Part shown: positions 1 to 9,131 of the stretch, piece by piece
Numbering within the stretch: the first letter of the stretch is position 1
Layout of the letters: every line of letters begins with the position of its first letter
Origin: Bradyrhizobium sp. OK095
GTDB lineage: Bacteria; Pseudomonadota; Alphaproteobacteria; Rhizobiales; Xanthobacteraceae
Length of the DNA: 64,000 bases
Reading direction: 5' to 3'
Assembly: GCF_900109945.1 (NCBI RefSeq)
Contig: NZ_FOBX01000017.1
Coordinates: forward strand, 1 to 64,000
Translations under genes and position numbers: made by a program
The notes under the pieces: generated by a model
Database searches by the model: none
The model's input: the letters and a program-made list of their open reading frames with translations, nothing else
What the model was told of the DNA's origin: nothing

Positions 1-396
1 TCGGAAACTGACGGTTCTTCCCTCTTGCTGCCACAGGTCATCCTCGGAATGCCTGTCACCGAGATTATCGTGTCTCACTCGAGGGGTGCAGTCCACCACT
101 GTCACCGTAATTCCCGTGCTGCCAGACTTCAGTGTGCTGGAACTTGATCGAGCGGAGACCGCGGTAAATTGGCTAGTTCTGGAAGACCTAGCTTACCGAG
201 CAGACAATGGTTTTGATCCTCTTGATGGACGGAATCCGTTTTCGAGTTCGGTAGGCGATCGTTCCCTGAATTTCGAGCTAGTCGTGGTGTTCGAGCTGCT
301 CGGCAGGATGCTACGGCCGACTGACGAGGACTGCATGTTTGCAACAAGTGCGCGCTATTGTTGCGCTTGTCTCGTAGTTCATAAAGATAAAGCACC
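1..396. other. Left-edge region with no supported gene
   Basis: Open frames exist on both strands here, for example a plus-strand frame open from the window edge past base 480. None has a recognisable domain, a good ribosome binding site or protein-like composition, and that plus-strand frame runs through the hairpin at 401-427. Base composition looks less G+C-rich than the genes to the right. It could be intergenic DNA or the remains of a decayed gene. Nothing is annotated. Confidence 0.4.
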
Positions 397-427
397 AAAA
401 GGGGCCAATGCGAAGCGCATTGGCCCC
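397..427 (-). terminator. Rho-independent terminator of the nrdJ operon
   Basis: A perfect 12-bp stem (GGGGCCAATGCG, loop AAG, then its complement) lies at 401-427. Read on the minus strand it is followed by TTTT (397-400). It sits about 45 bases after the stop of the small gene at 471, so it would end the nrdJ transcript. Confidence 0.8.
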
Positions 428-470
428 CTGTCAAAGATCGATCGCGGTAGGACTGTCGGTAGCTCGCAGA

Positions 471-797
471 TTAGACCGAGTAGTTGAAGTAGGATCCCTC
501 TCCATAGTCATAGAGATTGACGGTCTTTCCGGTGACGCTGCCTGTGAAGTGATGGCCGCCATCGTAGTCGTAGCCAGAGAACTTATTGCCATTCACATTT
601 AGCGAAATATGGCTGCCGACACCATAGTGATACAGGTTCGAGCCAGAATTGCCGATGTGCGCTCCTGCCTCGTAATCGTAACTTGGAGTCATGCTCGAAT
701 GCGTTCCTCTGTCATAGCTGTATATGCCAGACGGATTTCGGTTGTTGATCCGAGCAGCCGCATTGACTGCTATCGCACGTCGAATTTCCTCTCTCAT
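471..797 (-). CDS. Small YxYxxGxH-repeat protein coupled to nrdJ
   Basis: Predicted 108-residue protein of unknown function. Its ATG (797-795) shares one base with the nrdJ stop in a TGATG junction, so translation is probably coupled to nrdJ. The N-terminal 22 residues are basic. The rest holds five copies of Y-x-Y-x-x-G-x-H starting at residues 26, 40, 56, 76 and 96, the last ending in Tyr instead of His. The pattern suggests short beta-strand repeats, perhaps an aromatic/His-rich solenoid. It has no signal peptide and no cysteines. A longer reading begins at 974 inside nrdJ, but its extra N-terminus is an Arg-rich out-of-frame shadow of the nrdJ zinc tail. Placement suggests a link to ribonucleotide reduction, but no function can be assigned. 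Confidence 0.75.
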   Translation of the reverse strand: MREEIRRAIAVNAAARINNRNPSGIYSYDRGTHSSMTPSYDYEAGAHIGNSGSNLYHYGVGSHISLNVNGNKFSGYDYDGGHHFTGSVTGKTVNLYDYGEGSYFNYSV

Positions 798-3700
798 CAC
801 GAACACCCCGTCGTGCCACCGCAAGTATCGCACTTCATACAAGTCCCATTCCGCACCAGCGTGAAGTTGCCGCACTCGCCGCACATCTCGCCTTCGTAAC
901 CCCTGGCCTTTGCTTCCGCGCGGCGCTCGGCCTTGCTGGGCACGGCCTGGGCGGCGCTGCCGGATTTGCTCCACTGGAGGGCTTCGAGCTTCTCGGTGGG
1001 CGAGAGGTCGTGGGCCACTTCCTGCTTCAGCGCGACCGCGCCTTCGAGGGCATCGCCGGCGCCGCGGGCGGTGGCGCCGTGGGAGGCGAGCGAGGTGACC
1101 TTGCTGCCGCCTGATGGAGCGCTGTCATTGCCGGAGACGACCGCGGCGGCGCCGCCGCGCATCACGAATAGATTGTCGGTGCGGGAGCGGGTGAGGCCGC
1201 GCGAGACCAGCCTGTTCGCCTGGTGGCTCGGCTCCTCCGGCTCCTTGCCTTCTTCCACGCCTTTGCCGAGCGCGTCGAAATTCGACTCGGTCGGATCGAC
1301 ATGGGCGAGGTCGAAGCGCGACATGTAGCTCACCGCCAGTTCGCGGAAGACATAGTCGAGGATCGAGGTCGCGTATTTGATGCTGTCGTTGCCCTGCACG
1401 GGGCCCGCCGGCTCGAAGCGGGTGAAGGTGAAGGCGTCGACATATTCTTCGAGCGGCACGCCGTATTGCAGGCCGAGCGACACGGCGATGGCAAAATTGT
1501 TGATGAAGGAGCGAAGGGCCGCGCCTTCCTTGTGCATGTCGATGAAGATCTCGCCGATCCGGCCGTCGTCATATTCGCCGGTCCGCAGGTAAACCTTGTG
1601 GCCGCCGACGACCGCCTTCTGGGTGTAGCCCTTGCGGCGATCCGGCATCTTCTCGCGCTCGCGCATCACGATGATGCGTTCGACCAGCTTCTCGACGATC
1701 TTCTCCGAGACCTGGGCGGTCCGCGCCGCCATCGGCTTGTCGTAGAGGCTCTCGACCGCATCGTCCTCGTCCTCATCATCGCTGATGAGCTGCGAGTTGA
1801 GCGGCTGGCTAAGCTTGGAGCCGTCGCGATAGAGCGCGTTGGCCTTCAGCGCCAGCTTCCACGACAGCATGTAGGCGGACTTGCAGTCCTCCACCGTGGC
1901 GTCGTTCGGCATGTTGATGGTTTTTGAGATCGCACCCGAGATGAAGGGCTGGGCGGCCGACATCATGCGGATGTGGCTCTCGACCGACAGATAACGCTTG
2001 CCGATTTTGCCGCAGGGGTTGGCGCAGTCGAACACGGAGTAGTGTTCCGCCTTCAGATGCGGGGCCCCTTCGACAGTCATCGCGCCGCAGATGTGGACGT
2101 TGGCCGCCTCGATCTCGCGCTTGGTGAAGCCCACGGCCTGGAGCAGGTCGAAGCCGGGCGCCGCAATGGCTTCGGCGTCGATGCCGAGCTGGTCGCGGAT
2201 GAAATCCTCGCCAAAGGTCCATTTGTTGAAGGCGAACTTGATGTCGAAGGCGGTCGGCAGGGCCTTTTCGACCTTGGCGATGGCTTCGTCCGTAAAGCCC
2301 TTGGTCTTCAGGGTCGAGGCGTTGATGCCGGGGGCGTTGGAGAGCGAGCCATGGCCGACGGCATAGGCCTCGATCTCCGCGATATCGGCTTCGCGATAGC
2401 CGAGCGCGCGCAACGCGGCGGGGACCGCGCGGTTGATGATCTTGAAGTAGCCGCCGCCGGCGAGCTTCTTGAATTTCACCAGCGCGAAATCAGGCTCGAT
2501 GCCGGTGGTGTCGCAATCCATGACCAGGCCGATCGTGCCGGTCGGCGCGATCACAGTAGTCTGGGCGTTGCGATAGCCGTGCTTCTCGCCGAGCTCGAGC
2601 GCCGCATCCCAGGCGGCCTGCGCGTGGCTGACGAGGTCAGCCTGCGGGCACGACACGAGGTCCATCGGCACCGGGTGGACGCTGAGTGCCTCGTAGCCGG
2701 AGGCCTCACCATGCGCGGCGCGGCGGTGGTTGCGGATGACGCGCAGCATGTGCGCGGCGTTCTTCTTGTAGCCGGGGAAGGTACCGAGCTCGGCCGCCAT
2801 CTCGGCGGAGGTCTTGTAGGTGATGCCGGTCATCACCGCAGTCAGCGCGCCAGCGATCGCACGGCCTTCCTTGCTGTCATAAGACAGACCCATGGTCATC
2901 AGCAGGCCGCCGATATTGGCGTAGCCGAGGCCGAGCGTGCGGAACTCGTAGGAGAGCTCGGCGATCGCCTTCGACGGGAACTGCGCCATCATCACCGAGA
3001 TTTCGAGCACGATGGTCCAGAGCCGACAGAGATGCTCGTAGCCCTCGACGTCGAAACGCTTGGTGTCGGTGTTGTAGAACGTCAGCAGGTTCGCCGAGGC
3101 GAGGTTGCACGCGGTGTCGTCCAGGAACATGTATTCCGAGCACGGATTGGAGGCGCGGATGTCGCCGGACGCCTTGCAGGTGTGCCAGTCGTTCATGGTG
3201 GTGTTGAAGTGCAGGCCCGGGTCGGCCGACGCCCAGGCGGCGTAGCCGATTTTTTCCCAGAGGTCGCGCGCCTTCAGGGTCTTCGTCACCTTCTTGGTGG
3301 TGCGTCCGATCAGATTCCAGTCGCCATCGGTCTCGACCGCGCGCAGGAAATCGTCCTTCAGCGAGACCGAGTTGTTGGAGTTCTGGCCGGAGACGGTGAG
3401 ATAGGCTTCCGAATCCCAGTCGGTGTCATAGACGTCGAACTGGATGTCCTTGTAGCCTTGCTTGGCGAACTGGATGACGCGCTTGATGTAATTGTCGGGC
3501 ACCAGCGAGCGGCGCGCCAGCTTGATTTCCCGACGCAGGGCAGGGTTCTTTTCCGGGTCGAAGCAATCGTCGCCCGAGCCTTCGCAGTTGACGCAGGCCT
3601 TCAGCACCAGCTTGAGGTGCTTCTGGTTGATCTTCGAGCCCGTGACGAGGGCCGCGACCTTCTGCTCCTCCTTCACCTTCCAGTCGATATAGGTCTCGAT

Positions 3701-4567
3701 ATCGGGGTGGTCGGCGTCGACCACGACCATCTTGGCGGCGCGGCGCGTGGTGCCGCCCGACTTGATCGCGCCCGCCGCACGGTCGCCGATCTTGAGGAAG
3801 CTCATCAGGCCGGACGAGCGGCCGCCGCCGGACAGGCGTTCGCCTTCGCCGCGCAGGCGCGAGAAGTTGGAGCCGGTGCCGGAGCCGTATTTGAACAGGC
3901 GGGCTTCGCGGACCCAGAGGTCCATGATGCCGCCTTCGTTGACGAGGTCGTCACCGACGCCCTGGATGAAGCAGGCGTGCGGCTGCGGATGCTCGTAGGA
4001 CGACTTCGAGCGGGTCAGCTTGCCGGTGAAGGGGTCGACGTAATAATGGCCCTGGCCGGGGCCGTCGATGCCATAGGCCCAATGCAGTCCGGTGTTGAAC
4101 CATTGCGGCGAGTTCGGCGCGACCATCTGCATGGTCAGCATGTAGCGGAGCTCGTCGTAGAACGTCTGCGCGTCCTCGTCGGAGGAGAAGTACTTGCCCT
4201 TCCAGCCCCAATAGGTCCAGCAGCCGGCGAGACGGTCGAACACCTGCTTGGCCGAGAGCTCGCTGACATAGCGCTCTTTCTCGGGCAGGAGGGCGAGGGC
4301 TTCGGTGTCGGGCACGGAGCGCCACAGGAAGGAGGGAACGGATTCCTCCTCGACCTTCTTCAGGCGCGCGGCGACGCCGGCTTTACGGAAATACTTCTGG
4401 GCCAGCACGTCGGAGGCGACCTGCGACCAGGCGGTCGGGACCTCGACGCCGTCCAATTTAAATACGACCGAGCCGTCGGGATTCTTGATCTCCGACGTGG
4501 TCTGCCGGAATTCAATCCCAGCATAAGGTGACTGTCCCGTGGTGGTGTGGCGCCGCTCGATCCGCAT
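797..4567 (-). CDS. nrdJ: Vitamin B12-dependent class II ribonucleotide reductase
   Basis: Predicted cytoplasmic enzyme that reduces ribonucleotides to deoxyribonucleotides using adenosylcobalamin to generate a thiyl radical, independent of oxygen. The 1256-residue length fits the long alphaproteobacterial NrdJ type. Visible motifs are APNSPQWFNTG (about 150-160), a Cys in PHACF (about 199) suited to the reducible pair, NNSVSL (about 400), the catalytic N-x-C-x-E loop NPCSE (about 474-478), and PTGTIG near 685. The C-terminal tail is Cys-rich (CGECGNF, CMKCDTCGG), matching the zinc/redox tail that re-reduces the active site. The ATG at 4567 follows an AGGACGGGG ribosome site. The gene is followed without a gap by a small repeat protein. 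I see no class I or III reductase in the window. Confidence 0.97.
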   Translation of the reverse strand: MRIERRHTTTGQSPYAGIEFRQTTSEIKNPDGSVVFKLDGVEVPTAWSQVASDVLAQKYFRKAGVAARLKKVEEESVPSFLWRSVPDTEALALLPEKERYVSELSAKQVFDRLAGCWTYWGWKGKYFSSDEDAQTFYDELRYMLTMQMVAPNSPQWFNTGLHWAYGIDGPGQGHYYVDPFTGKLTRSKSSYEHPQPHACFIQGVGDDLVNEGGIMDLWVREARLFKYGSGTGSNFSRLRGEGERLSGGGRSSGLMSFLKIGDRAAGAIKSGGTTRRAAKMVVVDADHPDIETYIDWKVKEEQKVAALVTGSKINQKHLKLVLKACVNCEGSGDDCFDPEKNPALRREIKLARRSLVPDNYIKRVIQFAKQGYKDIQFDVYDTDWDSEAYLTVSGQNSNNSVSLKDDFLRAVETDGDWNLIGRTTKKVTKTLKARDLWEKIGYAAWASADPGLHFNTTMNDWHTCKASGDIRASNPCSEYMFLDDTACNLASANLLTFYNTDTKRFDVEGYEHLCRLWTIVLEISVMMAQFPSKAIAELSYEFRTLGLGYANIGGLLMTMGLSYDSKEGRAIAGALTAVMTGITYKTSAEMAAELGTFPGYKKNAAHMLRVIRNHRRAAHGEASGYEALSVHPVPMDLVSCPQADLVSHAQAAWDAALELGEKHGYRNAQTTVIAPTGTIGLVMDCDTTGIEPDFALVKFKKLAGGGYFKIINRAVPAALRALGYREADIAEIEAYAVGHGSLSNAPGINASTLKTKGFTDEAIAKVEKALPTAFDIKFAFNKWTFGEDFIRDQLGIDAEAIAAPGFDLLQAVGFTKREIEAANVHICGAMTVEGAPHLKAEHYSVFDCANPCGKIGKRYLSVESHIRMMSAAQPFISGAISKTINMPNDATVEDCKSAYMLSWKLALKANALYRDGSKLSQPLNSQLISDDEDEDDAVESLYDKPMAARTAQVSEKIVEKLVERIIVMREREKMPDRRKGYTQKAVVGGHKVYLRTGEYDDGRIGEIFIDMHKEGAALRSFINNFAIAVSLGLQYGVPLEEYVDAFTFTRFEPAGPVQGNDSIKYATSILDYVFRELAVSYMSRFDLAHVDPTESNFDALGKGVEEGKEPEEPSHQANRLVSRGLTRSRTDNLFVMRGGAAAVVSGNDSAPSGGSKVTSLASHGATARGAGDALEGAVALKQEVAHDLSPTEKLEALQWSKSGSAAQAVPSKAERRAEAKARGYEGEMCGECGNFTLVRNGTCMKCDTCGGTTGCS

Positions 4568-5036
4568 TGTCTTGCCCCGTCCTATTTTGTGCCGGATCGC
4601 CTCCGCAAGGCGACCGGATCGTTATTTCATTTCGCGAATCCCGCCGGGCCTTGTGGCCTCAAAGGCTTCGCAGTTCAGCCGGTGGACCCGGCCCTTGTTC
4701 TCCCGGCGGTGGTGAGGTGCGAGCACCTCTCATCTGCCGGCATGTCCAGATCCATCCGCCCCCAAGGGGATGAGCCCGACATGCGTTTAACGCCCCACAA
4801 CGCTACTTCGACCGTGCCATCCGAGCCTGTTGCCGGCCCGTTCTGGCGCCCCTGGGAGTCCGCTTTCGCGGGCAGACAAGCCCTTATCCCGCTGCCTTCG
4901 GCTGGCTTGGCGGAGTGGCAATTTGCGAACCCTTTGGGGGAGTGCCGGCGGGACGCAAACACACTCGCGCCGAACGGTTCGAAAACTAGGACTCTCCGTT
5001 GCGCCCGTCAAGAATTAGTACGGGTTCCTGAATCAA

Positions 5037-5052
5037 ATACTAAATATGGTGG
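5037..5052. promoter_or_regulatory. Possible NrdR-like box
   Basis: Read on the minus strand, CCACCATATTTAGTAT matches the published NrdR palindrome ACACWATATAWAGTGT-type consensus at about 12 of 16 positions. NrdR represses ribonucleotide reductase genes. The site is single rather than paired and lies 470 bases before the nrdJ start, so this is a tentative call that would imply a long leader. Confidence 0.25.
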
Positions 5053-5062
5053 ACAGTGGGGG

Positions 5063-5091
5063 ATAACAGGGGGGCAGCCCGCGCCTGTTAT
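5063..5091. repeat. Inverted repeat in the nrdJ/EamA gap
   Basis: ATAACAGG and CCTGTTAT form a perfect 8-bp arm pair around a G+C-rich loop. It lies 11 bases from the NrdR-like site and could be an operator or an RNA hairpin. No T-run follows on either strand. Confidence 0.45.
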
Positions 5092-5325
5092 GGAGGCAAG
5101 TATCAGTGAGTCCTCAGGGATTCCCAACCGAAAAAATTTGCATCCCGTGGTGTTCCGGAGGCTTCATCCCGCTGTTCACAGGGCAGGTATATTTTTGAGC
5201 AACGGGGTTGCCTCGACGGGACTCACGTAGGGGTACGGAAGGTGAGGGCAGGCATGCCCGCCGGGGCGGTGGTGGGGGAGCCGAATCCGCGCCAAGCTGA
5301 CCCCAGATTTTGCCGGACTGCCCAC

Positions 5326-6222
5326 ATGCTTGATTCGACTCGCCGGGATGCGCGACCGCGCATCGCCCCGGCCGGCCTGATGTTCCTCGCGATCACCTCG
5401 ATCGGCTGGGGCTTTAATTGGCCGGTCACGAAATTCCTGCTCTCCGAGCTGCCGCCGCTGACCCTTCGCGGGGTCACCGGCGTGCTCGGGGCTGTTCTGC
5501 TGGCGGCGCTGGCGGTGATGCGACGGCAGAGCCTCAAGGTCGACCCCGCGATCTGGCCGCGCCTGATCACCGCCGCGATGCTCAACGTCACCGGCTGGAT
5601 GGTGCTGATGGGCCTGGCGCTGCTCTGGCTTCCGGCAAGCGAAGCGGCACTGATCGCCTACACCATGCCGGTCTGGGCCTCGCTGATCGCCTGGCCGGTG
5701 CTGGGCGAACGGCCGACGGTGCTGCGCACCCTGGGGCTGGTGATGGCCTTTGCGGGGCTCGCCTCGATCATGGGCGGCAACGGCATTGCGGCCAGCGTGG
5801 ATAAACTGCCTGGAATCATCATGGCGCTGTTCGGCGCGCTCGGCTTCGCCATCGGCACGGTGGTCTCGAAGAGGTACCCGATCCACCTGCCGCCGATCAC
5901 GGCCGCAGCCTGGCAGATCGGGATCGGCTGCCTGCCGATCTCGATCATCGGCCTCCTGATCGAGACCACGCATCTGGACAAGGTGACGCCGGTCGGCTGG
6001 TGGCTGCTGGTCTATTCGACCGTGGTGCAGTTCTGCATCGCCTATGTCAGCTGGTTTGCCGCACTGGCGCGGCTGCCGGCGTCGGTGGCGGCGATCGGGA
6101 CGATGGCGGTGCCGGTGATCGGCGTCGTCGCCTCGGCGCTGGCGCTGCATGAGCCGCTCGGGCCCGGGCAGATCGCGGCGCTGGTCTTCACGCTGGCGGC
6201 GGTGGTGCTGGCGACGCGATAG
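5326..6222 (+). CDS. DMT-superfamily (EamA) inner-membrane transporter
   Basis: Predicted 298-residue permease with about ten transmembrane segments in two EamA halves, the usual plan for drug/metabolite transporters. The first segment starts at APAGLMFLAITSIGWG, and WGFNWPV is a typical EamA helix-1 motif. The substrate cannot be told. I chose the ATG at 5326; an upstream ATG at 5242 would add 28 residues of non-membrane, low-quality sequence. The stop at 6222 directly abuts the stop of the convergent kinase gene at 6223, with no room for a terminator. Confidence 0.85.
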   Translation: MLDSTRRDARPRIAPAGLMFLAITSIGWGFNWPVTKFLLSELPPLTLRGVTGVLGAVLLAALAVMRRQSLKVDPAIWPRLITAAMLNVTGWMVLMGLALLWLPASEAALIAYTMPVWASLIAWPVLGERPTVLRTLGLVMAFAGLASIMGGNGIAASVDKLPGIIMALFGALGFAIGTVVSKRYPIHLPPITAAAWQIGIGCLPISIIGLLIETTHLDKVTPVGWWLLVYSTVVQFCIAYVSWFAALARLPASVAAIGTMAVPVIGVVASALALHEPLGPGQIAALVFTLAAVVLATR

Positions 6223-8478
6223 CTAGTCCGCCGCCACCACCCCGCCCAGCGCCTTCCTGATCATCTCGGCGAGCCGGTTGCGGCGATAGGGTTTTGTCAG
6301 CAGCAGCACGCCGTCGTCGAGCTTGCCGTGATGCACGATCGCATTGTCGGTGTAGCCGGAGGTGTAGAGCACCCTCACGCCTGGGCGCATCGTCGCGACC
6401 TTCTCGGCGAGCTCGCGTCCGCTCATGCCGCCGGGGATCACGACGTCGGTGAAGAGGAGATCGAAGGCCTGGCCGGCCTCGATCAATTGCAGCGCGGCGC
6501 GGCTGTCGGCGGCGGCAACCGTCTTGTAGCCGAGGCTTTGGAGTTGCGCGGTGACGAAGTTGCGCACCAGCGGGTCGTCCTCGACCACGAAAATGGTCTC
6601 GGCGCCGCCTTCGGCCTGCGGCGCGACGCTGGCTGCCACTTCCGTCGTGCCTTCGCCGGGCGGCAAATAGAGCTTGATCGTGGTGCCGTGGCCTTCCTCG
6701 CTGTAGATCTTGATGTGGCCGCCGGACTGCTTGACGAAGCCGTAGACCATGGAGAGGCCGAGGCCTGAGCCTTTGCCGACCTCCTTGGTGGTGAAGAACG
6801 GCTCGAACGCCTTCTCCTGGACATCCTGCTTCATGCCGGTGCCGGTATCGCTGACCGCAAGCATCACGTAAGGGCCGGGCCGAACCTCCGCATTGGCCTG
6901 CGCATAGGCTTCATCCAGCACGACGCGGTGGGTCTCGAGCAGCAGCTTGCCGCCGTTCGGCATGGCGTCGCGGGCGTTGATCGCCATGTTGAGCACGGCA
7001 TTGGTCAGCGTGGACGGATCGATATGCGTCGTCATCGGTCCCTGTTCCAGCACGGTCTCGATCTGGATCTGCTCGCCGAGGGTCGGGCGCAGCAGTTTTG
7101 CGACATCCGATATCGCCGCGTTGATCTCGACATTGCGCGGCCGGAGCGGCTGCTTGCGCGCGAAGGCGAGCAGATGCTGGATCAGCTCGGCGCAGCGCTC
7201 GGCGGCATCGTCGATCAGCCGCGCCACGCGCTGCAGCTCGGGCTGCTGCTTTAGGCTCGCCACCAGCGTCTCGGTGTTGCCGGAGATGACGGTCAGCATG
7301 TTGTTGAAGTCGTGCGCGACGCCGCCGGTCAGCTTGCCGATCGCGTCCAGCTTCTGCGACTGGTGCAATTGCCGCTCGGTCTCGCGCGAGGTGGTCGCAT
7401 CGTGATAGACCAGCACCGCGCCCGAGACGTCGCCTTGTCCGTCCCGCATCGGCCGGCCGCTGATCATGAGATGGCGCGCCGGACCGCCGCTATGCGGGCG
7501 GACGATCATCTCGAGATTCTCGAACTGCTCGCCGCGCAGGACGCGCGCCGACGGCAGCTCGTCGGCCCCAAGCGGTGTGACGCCGTCGCCATGGTAGACG
7601 TCGGACAGCCCGCGCAGATTGCCGAGGTTCATGCCGGTGCGATGCAGCAGCATGCGCTCGGCGGCCGGATTGGACAGAAGCACGGTGCCGTCGGCGTCGA
7701 TGACCAGCACCGCCTCGGCCATGCTGCGAAAGGTGCTCTGGAGCACATTGACCGACAGGCGCAGCTCGTCATGGGCGGTGACGAGATGCCCGGTGCGCTC
7801 GGCGACCGCGGCCTCGAGCTGCTCCTTGGCAGCCGTCGTCTCCAGCAGCGTGCTCTTCAGCGCCACCTGGGTGCGCTGGCTCTCGCGCATCACCATCACG
7901 ACCAGCAGCAGGATCACCAGCGCGCCGGCGACGTCGATGCCAAGCAGCACGATGCCGGTGCGGCGCGAATCCTGCGAGCGCGCGCTGAGCAATCGTTCTT
8001 CCTCTGCGCTCAAATGGTCGAGATTGCCCATCACCGTGTCCATCAGGCCGCGGCCCTCACCCTTGCCCTGAAGCGCGGTAACGGCGGCCTGGTCGTTCGC
8101 ACTGCGCAGGCGTATCGCCTCGGCGGCGATCTCGACCCGGCGCAGCGCCAGCGGCTCGGTGCTCTCCAGCAGCATGACCTGATCGGGGGTGTCGCGCAGG
8201 CCGCGCTTGAGGTCGGCGAGTGCCGGCGCGATCTGGGCGTGGACCGCCTGGAACTCGTCGCTGAAGCTGGCGCTGCGGTAGATTTCGTAGCCGCGTGCGG
8301 CGCTCTCGGCGCGGCGCATCAGCACGCGCAGATCGGAGATCTTCTTCAACACCTGGACCGTGTTGTTGACCCAGGCAGCGTCGGACCGCGACTTGACGTC
8401 GAGGCCGATCGAAGCTGCGGTGATGATCAGGAGGATGGCAAGTCCAGCACCGAGAATGACGCGCTGCGTTGGGATCAA
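6223..8478 (-). CDS. CHASE3-PAS hybrid sensor histidine kinase
   Basis: Predicted membrane sensor of a phosphorelay, about 751 residues. In order: an N-terminal membrane helix, a CHASE3 sensory region (about 30-175), a second membrane helix (about 180-200), a coiled coil, a PAS domain (about 250-370), a HisKA domain with the phospho-His in GGVAHDFNNML, a HATPase_c domain with N box and DTGTGM and GSGLGLSMV G boxes, and a C-terminal receiver with the phospho-Asp in LLFTDVVIPGGMSG. A TTG start at 8478 overlaps the stop of the upstream receiver gene by 4 bases (TTGA) after a GAAAGAAG ribosome site. The alternative ATG at 8523 adds 15 residues that look like a shadow of the receiver gene. The input signal is unknown. 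Confidence 0.88.
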   Translation of the reverse strand: MIPTQRVILGAGLAILLIITAASIGLDVKSRSDAAWVNNTVQVLKKISDLRVLMRRAESAARGYEIYRSASFSDEFQAVHAQIAPALADLKRGLRDTPDQVMLLESTEPLALRRVEIAAEAIRLRSANDQAAVTALQGKGEGRGLMDTVMGNLDHLSAEEERLLSARSQDSRRTGIVLLGIDVAGALVILLLVVMVMRESQRTQVALKSTLLETTAAKEQLEAAVAERTGHLVTAHDELRLSVNVLQSTFRSMAEAVLVIDADGTVLLSNPAAERMLLHRTGMNLGNLRGLSDVYHGDGVTPLGADELPSARVLRGEQFENLEMIVRPHSGGPARHLMISGRPMRDGQGDVSGAVLVYHDATTSRETERQLHQSQKLDAIGKLTGGVAHDFNNMLTVISGNTETLVASLKQQPELQRVARLIDDAAERCAELIQHLLAFARKQPLRPRNVEINAAISDVAKLLRPTLGEQIQIETVLEQGPMTTHIDPSTLTNAVLNMAINARDAMPNGGKLLLETHRVVLDEAYAQANAEVRPGPYVMLAVSDTGTGMKQDVQEKAFEPFFTTKEVGKGSGLGLSMVYGFVKQSGGHIKIYSEEGHGTTIKLYLPPGEGTTEVAASVAPQAEGGAETIFVVEDDPLVRNFVTAQLQSLGYKTVAAADSRAALQLIEAGQAFDLLFTDVVIPGGMSGRELAEKVATMRPGVRVLYTSGYTDNAIVHHGKLDDGVLLLTKPYRRNRLAEMIRKALGGVVAAD

Positions 8479-8888
8479 GGGGCTTCTTTCTTGTCCTTCG
8501 GCAGTACGGCCTCGCCAAGGCATTCCCGGATGGTGGTCAGCAGCGCGTCCGGCGTGAACGGCTTGCGCAGGCAGCGCGTCGCGCCGAGCTCCAGCGCCAT
8601 GCGCAGGAAATCGGGGGAGGGCGAGGCGGACGAGGCGAAGGCATAGCCGGACATCGCGATCAGCGGGATCGCGGGCGCACGCTCGTGAAAGATGCGGATG
8701 GATTCGAAGCCGCGCATATGCGGCATGAAGATGTCGACCAGCATCACATCAAACGTCTGCGCTTCGAGCGCAGCCAGCCCCGTTTCGCCGCCGTCGGCCA
8801 TCGTGACGTCGAAGCCCTGACGTTGGAGGAGGACCTCGATGGTCGCACCAACCATCGGATCGTCGTCTACCACGAGGATACGCGGCAT
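8475..8888 (-). CDS. Single-domain response regulator
   Basis: Predicted 137-residue CheY-like receiver with no output domain. Acidic pocket VVDDDP is near residues 6-11, the phospho-acceptor Asp is in VMLVDIFMPH, and the conserved Lys is in CLRKPF. The start at 8888 follows GGGAAA, and the alternative at 8951 adds an unstructured extension. It overlaps the hybrid kinase gene by 4 bases, so it is probably a shuttle or competitor receiver for that kinase. Confidence 0.88.
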   Translation of the reverse strand: MPRILVVDDDPMVGATIEVLLQRQGFDVTMADGGETGLAALEAQTFDVMLVDIFMPHMRGFESIRIFHERAPAIPLIAMSGYAFASSASPSPDFLRMALELGATRCLRKPFTPDALLTTIRECLGEAVLPKDKKEAP

Positions 8889-9078
8889 GACATTTCCCAG
8901 TAGATCGAAGTCCCCGCATTGGTGATATCCGCGAATCGTGTGTCGGGTCAATTTTGGATTGGATCAGGGTAGATATGCACGGTGAGGTGAATAAGGTTCG
9001 TTTTGCGTCGATTTGTACACAACGCTTGAAGTGCCGATATCGACGCACGCGAAACAGGTGAGGGGCACAGCGCACAGG

Positions 9079-9107
9079 AAAAAGGCGCCGCATCGCTGCG
9101 ACGCCTT
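9079..9107 (-). terminator. Terminator after the BA14K gene
   Basis: On the minus strand an 11-bp stem, AAGGCGTCGCA paired with TGCGGCGCCTT and a GCGA loop, is followed by a run of five T. It lies 25 bases after the stop at 9132. Confidence 0.85.
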
Positions 9108-9131
9108 GTCCCTGAGGTATTGCAGATCTGC

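Larger units (their letters stand above)
4568..5325. other. 758-base gap between nrdJ and the EamA gene
   Basis: This holds the divergent promoters and a long possible nrdJ leader. It contains many inverted repeats, including GAGGTGC/GCACCTC at 4712-4727 and the stem at 5063-5091. Several short frames are open on the minus strand but none is convincing. I looked for the conserved boxes of the cobalamin riboswitch and did not find them. A weak NrdR-box-like site is listed separately. Confidence 0.5.

Noticed and set aside
1973..4531. An 852-codon plus-strand frame opposite nrdJ
   Set aside because: Antisense shadow of nrdJ, with no family features.
4970..5030. tRNA-like GGTTCGAAA near 4976
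   Set aside because: No acceptor, D or anticodon stems can be formed around it.
4568..5240. Cobalamin riboswitch before nrdJ
   Set aside because: The conserved B12 box and the core GCCACTG-type elements are not visible on the minus strand. A covariance-model search would settle it.
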